Below are positions 1-9,284 of a stretch of 37,565 nucleotides of DNA, in pieces. The translations under genes and the position numbers were made by a program. Positions within the stretch are counted from its first letter, which is position 1. The number at the start of each line of letters is the position of its first letter. The notes beneath the pieces were generated by a model that was given only the letters and a program-made list of their open reading frames with translations, made no database searches and had not been told where the DNA came from. This DNA is from an uncultured Mycolicibacterium sp. (GTDB taxonomy: Bacteria; Actinomycetota; Actinomycetes; Mycobacteriales; Mycobacteriaceae), in assembly GCA_945957405.1 (NCBI GenBank), contig CAMFLL010000028.1:1-37565 (forward strand), in the 5' to 3' direction.

Positions 1-71
1 AGAAACGTCTTTAAGAATGTATCGGGGGCAGTTTATGCGGCGCGACTCGAACCGCGGCGAGGCGGTGCCGG

Positions 72-85
72 TTACTGATAAGTAA
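72..85. promoter_or_regulatory. TTACT-N4-AGTAA palindrome, candidate operator
   Basis: TTACTGATAAGTAA has perfect 5-bp arms around a 4-bp centre. It lies in the 112 bp beyond the 3' end of the sufE-like gene. In M. tuberculosis synteny the next gene on this strand is accA3, so this would be its promoter region, but that gene is outside the window. A near-identical palindrome precedes fadE25 (24484-24497). No regulator is encoded nearby. That it is an operator is inference. Confidence 0.4.
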
Positions 86-112
86 GTTTCCGGCGTCGCG
101 GACCCTCGCTGG

Positions 113-529
113 TCAGGCCGCCTGCAGCCGTCGTTTGATGCGGGCCAGCATGGCCGACATACCGCGCAGTCGCAGCGGGCTGATCAAGGCCGCCAGCCCG
201 AGATCGGTGTAGAAATCATCGGGCACCGCCAGGATGTCGTCGGCGGACTGGCCGTCGAGCCCGGTGGCCAGGATCGAGGCGAAACCACGGGTGGTCGGCG
301 CCTCGGGCGGTGCGCTGAAGAACAGCCGGACGTGCGCCCGGTCCGTCGTGTCGACATGCAGGAACAGCGGCGACTGGCATTCCGGGACAGGCTCCATGGC
401 GGCCTCTTCGAGGTCGGCGGGGAGGGCAGGGAGCTCCTGGGCGAATTCCAGGAGCATCTGCAGCTTGTCCTGGCCCTCGACGTCTTTGAAGTCGGAGACG
501 ACCTCGGCCAGGGCAGCGGGCATGGTCAT
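113..529 (-). CDS. SufE-family protein (Rv3284-like)
   Basis: A 138-residue protein that fits SufE, the sulfur-acceptor partner of cysteine desulfurases in Fe-S cluster assembly. Cys51 in the segment [14 protein letters not shown] sits where SufE carries its persulfide-accepting cysteine. The length is normal for the family. It is the last visible gene of the accD5-accE5-maf-sseA-sufE run on this strand. Its ATG overlaps the sseA stop codon by 4 nt, so the two are likely translationally coupled. Pairing with a rhodanese suggests a shared sulfur-transfer role, but the physiological donor cannot be read from the sequence. Confidence 0.85.
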   Translation of the reverse strand: MTMPAALAEVVSDFKDVEGQDKLQMLLEFAQELPALPADLEEAAMEPVPECQSPLFLHVDTTDRAHVRLFFSAPPEAPTTRGFASILATGLDGQSADDILAVPDDFYTDLGLAALISPLRLRGMSAMLARIKRRLQAA

Positions 530-1422
530 GGGGACGGCGCTTCTCCCGGTTCTTCACCCGTTGCGATCGGCACCCGCACGGTGTTACCCCACTCAGTCCA
601 GGATCCGTCGTAGTTGCGGACGTCATCCATGCCGAGCAGGTGGGTCAGCACGAACCAGGTGTGGCTCGAGCGCTCACCGATCCGGCAGTAGGCGATGACC
701 CGCTTGTCGGCGTCCTTGGCGAACTGGTAGATGGTGTCGAGTTCGGCGCGGCTGCGGAATCGCCCTTGCTCATCGGCGGCCTTGGCCCACGGCACCGACA
801 CCGCCGACGGGATGTGGCCGCCGCGCAGCGCGCCTTCCTCGGGGTAGTCGGGCATGTGGGTGCGTTCGCCGGTGTACTCCTGTGGTGAGCGCACGTCGAT
901 CAGCGTCTCGGTGCCGAGGGTGGCCAGGACGTCGTCTTTGAAGGCCCGGATCGGGGCGTCGTTGCGCTCGACGACCGGGTAGCCGGTGGTGGTCCTCGAC
1001 GGGACGTCCAGGGTGGTGTCGCGGTGATCGGACACCCACAGATCGCGACCGCCGTTGAGCAGCCGGACATCTTCGTGGCCGAACAGCGTGAAAACCCACA
1101 GCGCGTAGGCGGCCCACCAGTTGCTCTTGTCGCCGTAGATCACCACGGTGTCATCGCGTGAGATGCCCTTGCGATTCATCAGCTCGGCGAACTGCGCACC
1201 GTTGATGTAGTCCCGCACGGCCGGATCGTTGAGGTCGGTGTGCCAGTCGATCTTGACCGCACCGGGGATGTGGCCGACGTCGTAGAGCAGGACGTCTTCG
1301 TCGGACTCGACGATGGCCAGGCCTTTGGTGCCCAGGTGGGCGGAGAGCCAGTCGGCGGTGACCAGTCGTTCGGGGTGGGCGTAGTCCTTCAGCGCGGGGC
1401 TCGGATCAGCTGGTAGCGGCAC
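526..1422 (-). CDS. sseA: Thiosulfate sulfurtransferase (tandem rhodanese)
   Basis: A 298-residue protein with two rhodanese domains. The C-terminal domain carries the active loop [13 protein letters not shown], whose cysteine would form the persulfide. The N-terminal domain (about residues 15-140) lacks a catalytic cysteine, as usual in double-domain enzymes. It should move sulfane sulfur from thiosulfate to an acceptor in the cytoplasm. The sequence closely matches what I recall of M. tuberculosis SseA (Rv3283). The chosen start is GTG. On the minus strand TAGGCT (plus-strand 1430-1435) ends 7 nt before it, which fits a leaderless promoter of its own downstream of maf. It overlaps the sufE-like gene by 4 nt. 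Confidence 0.93.
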   Translation of the reverse strand: MPLPADPSPALKDYAHPERLVTADWLSAHLGTKGLAIVESDEDVLLYDVGHIPGAVKIDWHTDLNDPAVRDYINGAQFAELMNRKGISRDDTVVIYGDKSNWWAAYALWVFTLFGHEDVRLLNGGRDLWVSDHRDTTLDVPSRTTTGYPVVERNDAPIRAFKDDVLATLGTETLIDVRSPQEYTGERTHMPDYPEEGALRGGHIPSAVSVPWAKAADEQGRFRSRAELDTIYQFAKDADKRVIAYCRIGERSSHTWFVLTHLLGMDDVRNYDGSWTEWGNTVRVPIATGEEPGEAPSP

Positions 1423-1452
1423 ATCAGGAAGCCTACCGGTGTGGGCGGGCAG

Positions 1453-2088
1453 TCAACGGGGGTTGGCGGCCCAGAGCTCGGGGACGGCGATTCCGACGCG
1501 GTGCAGCAGCTCGCGCAACAGCGGCAGGCTCAGCCCGATCACGTTGGACGGGTGGCCCTCGATACGGTCGATGAACCAGCCTCCGAGCCCGTCGAGGGTG
1601 AAACCGCCCGCGACCCCGAGCGGTTCTCCGGTGGCAATGTAGGCGTCGAGATCCGATTCTGCCGGTACCGCGAATTGCACTGTGGTACCGGCCGTTTCAA
1701 CTTCGCAGTGGGTGACCGTGCCATGTGACACCCGCAGCACGGCGTGCCCGGTGAGCAGTGTTCCGGCCCGGCCGGCCATCGATGACCACTGGGTCCGTGC
1801 GGCGTCGGCCGTGCCGGGCTTGCCGCACAGCGTGCCGTCGAGCAATAGCATCGAATCGCAGCCGACGACAACGCAATCGACCGCGAGATCGACCGGTAGG
1901 GAACCCGCGACGCCGACGGCCTTGGCCTCGGCCAGCGCGGCGACCACGGTGTCCGGCGCCGCACCGGGGTGCGCTGCGATGACGGCGTCCTCGTCGACCC
2001 CGGAGACCATCACCAGGGGCTGCAGGCCCGCGTTGCGCAGTACCGAAAGCCGGCCCGCCGAGGCGGACCCCAGGACCAGCCTGGTCAT
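1453..2088 (-). CDS. maf: Maf-family nucleotide pyrophosphatase (Rv3282-like)
   Basis: A 211-residue Maf protein. It has the N-terminal motif [18 protein letters not shown] (family consensus LxLASxSPRR), the acidic motif [10 protein letters not shown], and the C-terminal [10 protein letters not shown] and [12 protein letters not shown] segments. The family hydrolyses non-canonical or modified nucleoside triphosphates such as dTTP, UTP and m7GTP. Which one applies here cannot be decided by eye. The ATG at 2086-2088 was chosen because it begins at the family N-terminus MTRLVLGS and overlaps the accE5 stop (ATGA). A start at 2172 would lie inside accE5. Confidence 0.9.
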   Translation of the reverse strand: MTRLVLGSASAGRLSVLRNAGLQPLVMVSGVDEDAVIAAHPGAAPDTVVAALAEAKAVGVAGSLPVDLAVDCVVVGCDSMLLLDGTLCGKPGTADAARTQWSSMAGRAGTLLTGHAVLRVSHGTVTHCEVETAGTTVQFAVPAESDLDAYIATGEPLGVAGGFTLDGLGGWFIDRIEGHPSNVIGLSLPLLRELLHRVGIAVPELWAANPR

Positions 2089-2363
2089 CGGCGCATGTGC
2101 GACCGTTCCAGCAATGTGACGCGCTGCCAGCTGAAGATCGGGTAGCGCAGCTTGTCCACCGGGTGGCCCCACGGGTTGAGCTCCTGCGGGCCCGGCTCGG
2201 CGTGCCCGCCGCCGGCTGCCGCGAGAACCGTTGCCAGCGCGGCGATCTCGTCGTCGCTCGGGTTTCCCTTGAGCACCTGGATCTCGGGAACCGCAGGTGG
2301 CGGATCGTCGATCGTCAGATCACGCGGGTCGCTGACCTCGGTGATGTCGGCGTCATGGTTCAT
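2085..2363 (-). CDS. accE5: Acyl-CoA carboxylase epsilon subunit
   Basis: A 92-residue protein in the position of AccE5 (Rv3281), between accD5 and maf. The N-terminal half is acidic and low in complexity. The conserved core is the helical segment [20 protein letters not shown], followed by a Trp/Pro-rich tail ending [18 protein letters not shown]. In M. tuberculosis the epsilon subunit binds the AccA3-AccD5 complex and stimulates propionyl- and acetyl-CoA carboxylation. It starts 28 nt after the accD5 stop and ends by overlapping maf by 4 nt. It is shorter than the M. tuberculosis protein, mainly in the variable N-terminus. Confidence 0.88.
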   Translation of the reverse strand: MNHDADITEVSDPRDLTIDDPPPAVPEIQVLKGNPSDDEIAALATVLAAAGGGHAEPGPQELNPWGHPVDKLRYPIFSWQRVTLLERSHMRR

Positions 2364-2391
2364 CTCAGGACTCCGTTTCTGTCAGCGAGCA

Positions 2392-4106
<1,715 letters not shown>

Positions 4107-4188
4107 ATCGGGGGCGCCGCGGGGCGTACCACCGCGGGGCTCGTGCCAGTTACCCCGAATCATGGACCGACCTGGGTACAGTTGCCGC

Positions 4189-4707
4189 GTGGGCTACCCG
4201 GACAACGTGCTGGCCGAAGACGAACGCGTAGTACTGCACCGGCACCCACATTGGAAGCGGTTGATCGGCCCGGTGCTGATCCTGCTCGTGATGACGGCGC
4301 TGGCCTCGTTCGGTGCGGCATACGCCAATTCGCTCGACTGGGCCGCCAACGCCAAAGCCGTTGTCTCGTTGGTGATCGCGGCGATCTGGTTGGTGGTCGT
4401 CGGCTGGCTCACGGTCTGGCCCTTCCTGACCTGGTTGACCACGCATTTCGTGATCACCGACCGGCGGGTGATGTTTCGCCACGGACTGCTCACCCGCACG
4501 GGTATCGACATCCCGCTGGCCCGGATCAACAGCGTCGAGTTCCGGCACGGACTACTCGACCGCATTCTGCGCACCGGCACCCTGATCATCGAATCGGCCA
4601 GTCAGGATCCACTGGAGTTCTACGACATTCCCCGTGTCGAACAGGTGCACTCGCTGCTGTACCACGAAGTCTTCGACACGTTGGGCACCGACGAATCACC
4701 GAGCTGA
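4189..4707 (+). CDS. PH-domain membrane protein (Rv3278c-like)
   Basis: A 172-residue protein with two adjacent hydrophobic helices (about residues 25-50 and 60-85), then a bacterial PH-like domain (formerly DUF304). Its core is TTHFVITDRRVMFRHGLLTR, IDIPLARINSVEF and RTGTLIIESASQDPLEFYDIP. The function is unknown. Such proteins are often structural partners at the membrane. The GTG start was chosen because it gives the family N-terminus VGYPDNVLAEDERVVLHRHPHW and because TACAGT (4177-4182) ends 6 nt before it, as in leaderless mycobacterial genes. In M. tuberculosis birA lies beside this gene; here it does not. The accessory exopolysaccharide block begins just downstream. Confidence 0.9.
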   Translation: MGYPDNVLAEDERVVLHRHPHWKRLIGPVLILLVMTALASFGAAYANSLDWAANAKAVVSLVIAAIWLVVVGWLTVWPFLTWLTTHFVITDRRVMFRHGLLTRTGIDIPLARINSVEFRHGLLDRILRTGTLIIESASQDPLEFYDIPRVEQVHSLLYHEVFDTLGTDESPS

Positions 4708-5052
4708 GCGCGCCGCGCGCCTGCTCCGAATCCGACAATCGCGCCACGGCGCGAGACCGCCATCGTCGGTGACCGTGGCAACAGCCCGCAGAGGCGGGGC
4801 GGTGGACCGCCCCGGCATCTTTCGGCGAACCGACGGTCGACATCGACGCGGTCGATCGGATCAGGGCCGAGCGACTCACCCAGCATCCGCGGGACGTCGC
4901 GCCGCAACGTCGCCCTGACGGCGTTCCGCCGAGCCTCCGCCCCCGATGACGGCGGGGTCGGCGTCACGTAGGTGCGGCCAGATCGCGCCGGGGATCGACG
5001 GCGCGTGTGCTGCCCATGTTCGCACCCACGGTCGCTGCTACCTGACTGCAAC

Positions 5053-5086
5053 TTGACGCGTTTGCGGATTTTTGGCACAGCGTCAA
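5053..5086. repeat. Inverted repeat TTGACGC-N20-GCGTCAA
   Basis: Perfect 7-bp arms at 5053-5059 and 5080-5086 are separated by 20 bp. The same heptamer TTGACGC recurs at 21929-21935 and GCGTCA at 21864-21869, at the opposite end of the exopolysaccharide block. This placement suggests binding sites for one regulator, but TGACGC is not rare in GC-rich DNA. Confidence 0.4.
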
Positions 5087-5343
5087 AAAGGTGCTGAATC
5101 TGCGTCATCGCGTCGAGTTTGCGACGTACCGGGCCTGTGAGATTCATGAGGAAAGCACGCCGGCCTCTGGTCGTTAGCAATCCGAACGAGATTTGTACCG
5201 TCTCCGTGGTGGTCTGTTTACCTGCTGATATCCTGCCATACAGGTGAAACGCCCGGACGCGCTGGTGAACATCGTTCAGCTGGACGCAATGACAAGAATC
5301 TCATAGAGTCTTCACATGATCACAGTCGCCGCGAGATGCTATA

Positions 5344-5349
5344 TATAGT
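5344..5349 (+). promoter_or_regulatory. Likely -10 element (TATAGT) of the initiating transferase gene
   Basis: TATAGT lies in the run CTATATATAGTT, the most AT-rich stretch for several kilobases, and fits the mycobacterial TANNNT -10. No good -35 hexamer is seen 16-18 bp upstream. Transcription would start near 5356 and leave a short leader before the GTG at 5377 or the small ORF at 5387. Confidence 0.5.
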
Positions 5350-5376
5350 TAGCTGAAATTGAACAAGCAAACTTAA

Positions 5377-6990
5377 GTGGACTCACATGAAGCAGATCGC
5401 GAGGTCCGTGGTGGCATCCAATCGGTCGATCGTCAAGGCCTGCGGGTAGTGGCGAACCAAGACACCGCCAGCGAGACGGACGCTGCCGTCGGGCAGCCCT
5501 CCCTGGGAAACGTCCTTCAGGCGCTGGACAACAGTGGCGAAAATCTGCAGTGGAAACGCAGCTACCGCCGGCGGGTGCTGATCACCGATGCCCTCGTCAT
5601 CGTCGCCGCCGTCGCCATGGCCCAGATCGGTCGCTTCCAACTGCTCGACGGCGAATACCCCGCAACCTCTGCCAGGGTCACCCTGGTCTCCGTCGGCCTG
5701 GCCTGTACATGGTTCGTCACGCTGGGCCTGGTGCAGTCCCGCGACATCTCCCTGGTGGGCGTCGGCAGCGAGGAGTACCGGCGGGTGGTCTCGGCCAGCG
5801 CATGGGTTTTCGGCCTCACCGCGGTGGCGAGCCTGATCCTGCAGACCCAGATCTCGCGCGGCTACCTGATGATTGCCCTGCCCGTGGGTCTGGCCGGCCT
5901 GCTCGTGTCGCGGCACATGCTCCGACGTGATCTGGGCAAGCGGCGCAACCGCGGTGAGTTCATGACCCGTGTGGTGGTGTTGGGACACCCGCACTCGGTG
6001 GGCGTCCTGTGCACGACGCTGGGCCGCTCGACTCCCGCCGGATACAAAGTGGTCGGTGTATGCATCCCCGATTACTGCGGCGACGCCCAGGAACTCGACA
6101 CGCCCGTGGGCAGGTTGCCGATCCTGGGTGACGAGAACTCCGTCGAAGTTGCGCTGCGGTTGACCGGCGCCGAGACGCTGGCGGTGACCGCGGTCGAGCA
6201 TCTCGGCCAGGAGAAGATGAGAAGGCTTGCCTGGCGGCTTGATTCGATCGGTGTCGACATGATCGTCGTTCCCGGCATGGCCGATATCGCGGGGCCACGG
6301 CTCAAGTTGCGCCCGATCGACAACCTACCGCTGTTTCACATCGCCCGCCCCCGCCGTGACGGTCCCCCCAGCATCGGTAAGCGGGTTTTCGACATCGCCT
6401 TCGTGCTGCTGGCACTGCCGCTGGTCGTGCCGATGCTGGCCGCGGCCGCGCTGGCCATCAAACTGGACGACGGGGGTCCGGTGATCTTCCGTCAGGAGCG
6501 TGTCGGCCGGCACGGCAAGCGTTTCCGCATCGTCAAGTTCCGCACCATGACCGTGGACGCCGAAGCGCGCAAGTCGGCGGAGAAGGAGAAGCTCGTCGCC
6601 GAGCACAGCACTGTCGCCGAGCGCAGCACGGGAGTGTTCTTCAAGTCTGCGGCGGACTCCCGGATCACGCGGGTGGGGCGCATGCTGCGCGCCGCGAGCG
6701 TCGACGAACTGCCACAGCTGTTCAACGTTCTCGCGGGGTCGATGAGCATCGTCGGGCCACGCCCGTTGGTGCCGGGCGAGGGAGAATCGGTCGAGTACTT
6801 CCTGCAGCGCCGCGCTCTGGTCAAACCCGGGATGACGGGTCTGTGGCAGGTGTCCGGCCGCTCCGATGTGTCCGAGGAAGAACGCATCCGGCTCGACCAT
6901 TCCTATGTCGACAACTGGTCCGGGGTGCAGGACATGGCGATCGTGCTGCGAACCGTCCGTGCGGTGCTCAAGCGCGACGGCGCGTACTGA
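5377..6990 (+). CDS. Polyprenyl-phosphate sugar-1-phosphate transferase (initiates exopolysaccharide)
   Basis: A 537-residue WbaP/CpsE-type enzyme. Four N-terminal membrane helices (about residues 65-175) and a soluble CoA-binding-like middle region (about 195-315) precede a fifth hydrophobic segment and the catalytic sugar-transferase domain (about 335-537). Catalytic motifs are FRQERVGRHGKRFRIVKFRTM, RVGRMLRAASVDELPQLFNV and GPRPLVPGE, then KPGMTGLWQVSGRSD. It should load the first sugar phosphate onto decaprenyl phosphate in the membrane. The start is uncertain. GTG 5377 is the longest choice. GTG 5449 shares one base with the stop of a 20-codon ORF starting at ATG 5387. A strong terminator follows. 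Confidence 0.92.
   Translation: MDSHEADREVRGGIQSVDRQGLRVVANQDTASETDAAVGQPSLGNVLQALDNSGENLQWKRSYRRRVLITDALVIVAAVAMAQIGRFQLLDGEYPATSARVTLVSVGLACTWFVTLGLVQSRDISLVGVGSEEYRRVVSASAWVFGLTAVASLILQTQISRGYLMIALPVGLAGLLVSRHMLRRDLGKRRNRGEFMTRVVVLGHPHSVGVLCTTLGRSTPAGYKVVGVCIPDYCGDAQELDTPVGRLPILGDENSVEVALRLTGAETLAVTAVEHLGQEKMRRLAWRLDSIGVDMIVVPGMADIAGPRLKLRPIDNLPLFHIARPRRDGPPSIGKRVFDIAFVLLALPLVVPMLAAAALAIKLDDGGPVIFRQERVGRHGKRFRIVKFRTMTVDAEARKSAEKEKLVAEHSTVAERSTGVFFKSAADSRITRVGRMLRAASVDELPQLFNVLAGSMSIVGPRPLVPGEGESVEYFLQRRALVKPGMTGLWQVSGRSDVSEEERIRLDHSYVDNWSGVQDMAIVLRTVRAVLKRDGAY
5387..5449 (+). CDS. Possible 20-residue leader peptide
   Basis: ATG at 5387 opens a short frame reading MKQIARSVVASNRSIVKACG, ending with TAG at 5447-5449. 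The G of that stop is the first base of GTG 5449, an in-frame start of the transferase gene. AAGTGGA lies just upstream and could serve as a ribosome site. If the transferase starts at 5449, this is a coupled leader. If it starts at 5377, the short frame is a shadow. The sequence alone does not decide. Confidence 0.3.
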   Translation: MKQIARSVVASNRSIVKACG

Positions 6991-7003
6991 CTCAGACAAG
7001 CCG

Positions 7004-7060
7004 ACGACCCAGCCGAGTCATCGACTCGGCTGGGTCGTTTTTTTGGGTCGTTGTTTTTTT
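7004..7060. terminator. Strong intrinsic terminator with repeated T-rich tail
   Basis: A 16-bp perfect stem (ACGACCCAGCCGAGTC at 7004-7019, complement at 7023-7038) closes a 3-nt loop and runs into a T tract at 7038-7044. GGGTCGTT and a second T run (to 7060) follow. It lies 13 nt after the transferase stop codon, between convergent genes. Uninterrupted hairpin plus U-tract terminators are uncommon in mycobacteria. Confidence 0.92.
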
Positions 7061-7092
7061 GGGTCGCTGTCTTCTGACTGGATCGGTGGAGC

Positions 7093-8349
7093 TCAGCCCA
7101 GTCCGAATGCCTGGTCGTAGGCGCGGAATACGGTCTCGCGGGCATAGCGCCGGCGGAAGTGCTCCTCTGCGGCGGCGGACAGCTTCCGGTTGCTCGGCGC
7201 GCTCGTGGTTTCCAGCATCTGTTCCGCGAACTCGTCGTGATCGTCGGCGACCAGCACGCCGTTGTCAAAGCCGCTCTCCACGCCGTCGGCGCCGATTGTG
7301 GTGGACACCACCGGCACGCTCCGGCCCAGCGCCTCGATGATCTTGAGCTTGACCCCGGAGCCGAATCGCAACGGGTTCACCAAAGCAGATGTCCGACCGA
7401 ACAATTCGCCGAGCGCGGGCACGTAGCCTTCCATTGTCACCGTGTCACGGTGCCGTGAGGCAAGCTCGATCAATGCCGGGCGCGCGTCGCGGCCGACCAC
7501 CCGCAGTCGTGCATCGGGTCGTTTCGCAAGGACCCGCGGCCAGACGTCGGTCAGGAACGAGCGCAGGCCGTCGTCGTTGTGCGGTAGCGAAAGCAGGCCG
7601 AGGAAAACGAATTCCGGAGCGCCGCGGAAGTCCCGGTCGCCGACGGGCGGCGCAATGAGAGGTGGCACCGCCTCGATGCGGTTATGCGTCTCGGCGGTGC
7701 GGCTCCTGAGCCGTCCGGCCTCGCCACTGTTCATCAGCAGCGTCGTGCCGAATTGCCGTGCACAACGATCCTCGCTGCGGCGCACCAGATCTCGCTCGAC
7801 ATGGAGCAGTACGCGCTGGGGTGCCCTGCGATCGGCCAACGGCCTGAGCTTCGCGGGCACGTGCTCGGCGAAATTACCCAGGGGTTGGAACTCGACATCG
7901 GGATAACGATCGGCCGCATCGAGCATGGCGGTGTATCGCTCCGAGAAGAGGTCATCGAGGTAGCACACCTGACGAGTCCCGCCGTCGTGGGCGTGCTGTG
8001 CCATCCGGACGGTGTCATAGACCTCGAGATCGGAGTCCAGCGTGGCGAGGGTGCGTCGGATGTCCGCGCCGACCTCTTCGGAGCGCAGCAGTGCCTCTTG
8101 AATACTGGCCCGGCGGGTCAGCGAGTGCGTCAACACACTGCGTAGCGCGGCGCGTGGCCGGGGCTTCGCGACCGGGTGCACATTGACCGGAAAGTCCGGT
8201 CGTGCCGAGCCGCCGACCATGACGTAGTGCACGTGCTCGGCGCCGACCCGCTCACGGAAATATTCGAGGAAACCGGACAAGACAACTTTTTTGCCGGCGT
8301 CGACGGGAAACGGATCGACGGCGCTGACCATCGCGACAGAGCTCGGCAC
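7093..8349 (-). CDS. Glycosyltransferase, GT4-like
   Basis: A 418-residue GT-B fold glycosyltransferase. The C-terminal half carries the donor-binding signature: WPRVLAKRPDARLRVVGRD, a DTVTMEGYVPALGELFGRTS segment, then NPLRFGSGVKLKIIEALGR and PVVSTTIGADGVE. The N-terminal half is divergent and contains YLDDLFSERYTAM, as in exopolysaccharide glycosyltransferases of the sugar-transferase/PEP-CTERM type. It is the only glycosyltransferase of the block on the minus strand. The GTG start was chosen because GAGG lies 5 nt upstream. A start at 8421 would run back through the promoter. TATATT on the minus strand (plus 8384-8389) is a plausible -10. Donor sugar unknown. Confidence 0.85.
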   Translation of the reverse strand: MPSSVAMVSAVDPFPVDAGKKVVLSGFLEYFRERVGAEHVHYVMVGGSARPDFPVNVHPVAKPRPRAALRSVLTHSLTRRASIQEALLRSEEVGADIRRTLATLDSDLEVYDTVRMAQHAHDGGTRQVCYLDDLFSERYTAMLDAADRYPDVEFQPLGNFAEHVPAKLRPLADRRAPQRVLLHVERDLVRRSEDRCARQFGTTLLMNSGEAGRLRSRTAETHNRIEAVPPLIAPPVGDRDFRGAPEFVFLGLLSLPHNDDGLRSFLTDVWPRVLAKRPDARLRVVGRDARPALIELASRHRDTVTMEGYVPALGELFGRTSALVNPLRFGSGVKLKIIEALGRSVPVVSTTIGADGVESGFDNGVLVADDHDEFAEQMLETTSAPSNRKLSAAAEEHFRRRYARETVFRAYDQAFGLG

Positions 8350-8615
8350 GGTGACCTCAAACTTTCCTGGGTGAACTATGGCAAATATACTGTGCGTGTA
8401 AAGAGCCAGTACATGCTGCAAAATTCTCCGCTACCATTAATGCTAGCTATTGTACTAGAGTGTACTGCGGACCCGCTGGCGTAGGGGTGCCAGGTCTCCA
8501 GGGAGGGCGATGATCGCCAGCCCGCGGAGAGGACCGGCATCGCCAATGGGGTGAGCGGGTGTTTGCCATCGCACGCAGAGTTCGTCAGGGTGCGCGCTTC
8601 GAGAGGGATATCGAC
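8350..8615. promoter_or_regulatory. Divergent promoter region with three TGTACT hexamers
   Basis: AT-rich control region between the minus-strand glycosyltransferase and the plus-strand wzz-wzy operon. AGTACA at 8408-8413 and direct copies of TGTACT at 8451-8456 and 8461-8466 (10 bp apart, one helical turn) look like operator half-sites. The 8408 copy falls at the expected -35 position of a minus-strand promoter whose -10 is TATATT (8384-8389). No convincing -35/-10 pair was found for the plus operon; TAGAGT (8456-8461) is one -10 option. Confidence 0.5.
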
Positions 8616-9284
8616 ATGAACAGAGCAGTGCTGAGCCGGACCTGGCTAATCGCGACCGGGCTGGCCGCCCTGGGGCTGATCGTGGGCATCGCGGCAGCGA
8701 TGTTCGTCACCAGTTCGGACCGGGCGCGGTACCAGGCCGAGTCCACCCTGGCGATGCTGCCTTCGCAACAGGTTCCGATCACGCAGGCGTCCGGTTTCTG
8801 GGAGGTCCTCAACAAGGGCCAGGCGACCCGGTCCGCGGCGATCGTCATCGCCGACCACAAATGGCTGGAAGCCGCCGCCGTCGCCGCGGGCGTGCCGAAG
8901 TCGGATCTCACGCTGGCGGCCGGAGCGGTCCCCGACACCACTTTGATCACGGTCACCATGCAGGCGAATTCCGCCGGAGCCGCGGAGTCCGCCCTTGACA
9001 AGGTCATCTCCGATGCCGCGACGCCCGCGGCGAAGGCAACCGGGCCGTTTCGGCTCGAGGTCGTCGGTCCGGCCGCGGGTAGCGCAAAAGCACTGAGCCC
9101 GGCCAAGACCCAGCTGTTCGGCGCTCTCGGGCTGGCCGGTCTGCTGCTCGGTGCCGGTGGTGGGCTGTGGTTGAGTCAGCGTTCGTCGCGCAAGGTCGCC
9201 GGGCAGCGACGGCATTCGCGCGCTGCGCTTTCCGCCACCAACGGCCATGTCCGGGCCGAGGATTTCTCGAGCGTCTCGCGGTGA
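8616..9284 (+). CDS. Wzz-like chain-length determinant (no kinase domain)
   Basis: A 222-residue membrane protein built like a short polysaccharide co-polymerase. A first helix (about residues 10-31) is followed by an extracytoplasmic region of about 140 residues beginning with ARYQAESTLAMLP. A second helix (about 170-190) and a basic cytoplasmic tail complete it. There is no Walker A motif or Tyr-rich tail, so it is not a Wzc/CpsD kinase. It likely sets the chain length made by the polymerase encoded next. The ATG was chosen for the upstream GAGAGGGA site. Its TGA overlaps the GTG of the next gene (GTGA, 9281-9284), so the two are probably coupled. Confidence 0.8.
   Translation: MNRAVLSRTWLIATGLAALGLIVGIAAAMFVTSSDRARYQAESTLAMLPSQQVPITQASGFWEVLNKGQATRSAAIVIADHKWLEAAAVAAGVPKSDLTLAAGAVPDTTLITVTMQANSAGAAESALDKVISDAATPAAKATGPFRLEVVGPAAGSAKALSPAKTQLFGALGLAGLLLGAGGGLWLSQRSSRKVAGQRRHSRAALSATNGHVRAEDFSSVSR

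Larger units (their letters stand above)
4708..5376. other. 669-bp gene-free left junction of the exopolysaccharide block
   Basis: No convincing gene was found. The first 300 bp are GC-rich and open in several frames, but none gives a recognisable protein. A minus-strand frame reading through 4990-4800 could be a decayed gene, without proof. From about 5040 the composition turns AT-richer and holds the inverted repeat at 5053-5086, a further GCGTCA at 5102-5107, and the promoter-like run before the glycosyltransferase gene. This is the junction between core and accessory DNA. Confidence 0.6.

Noticed and set aside
4620..5180. 186-codon minus-strand frame over the end of the PH gene and the gap
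   Set aside because: Runs antisense through the PH coding region, with mixed composition and no family resemblance. At most a decayed remnant in its middle.
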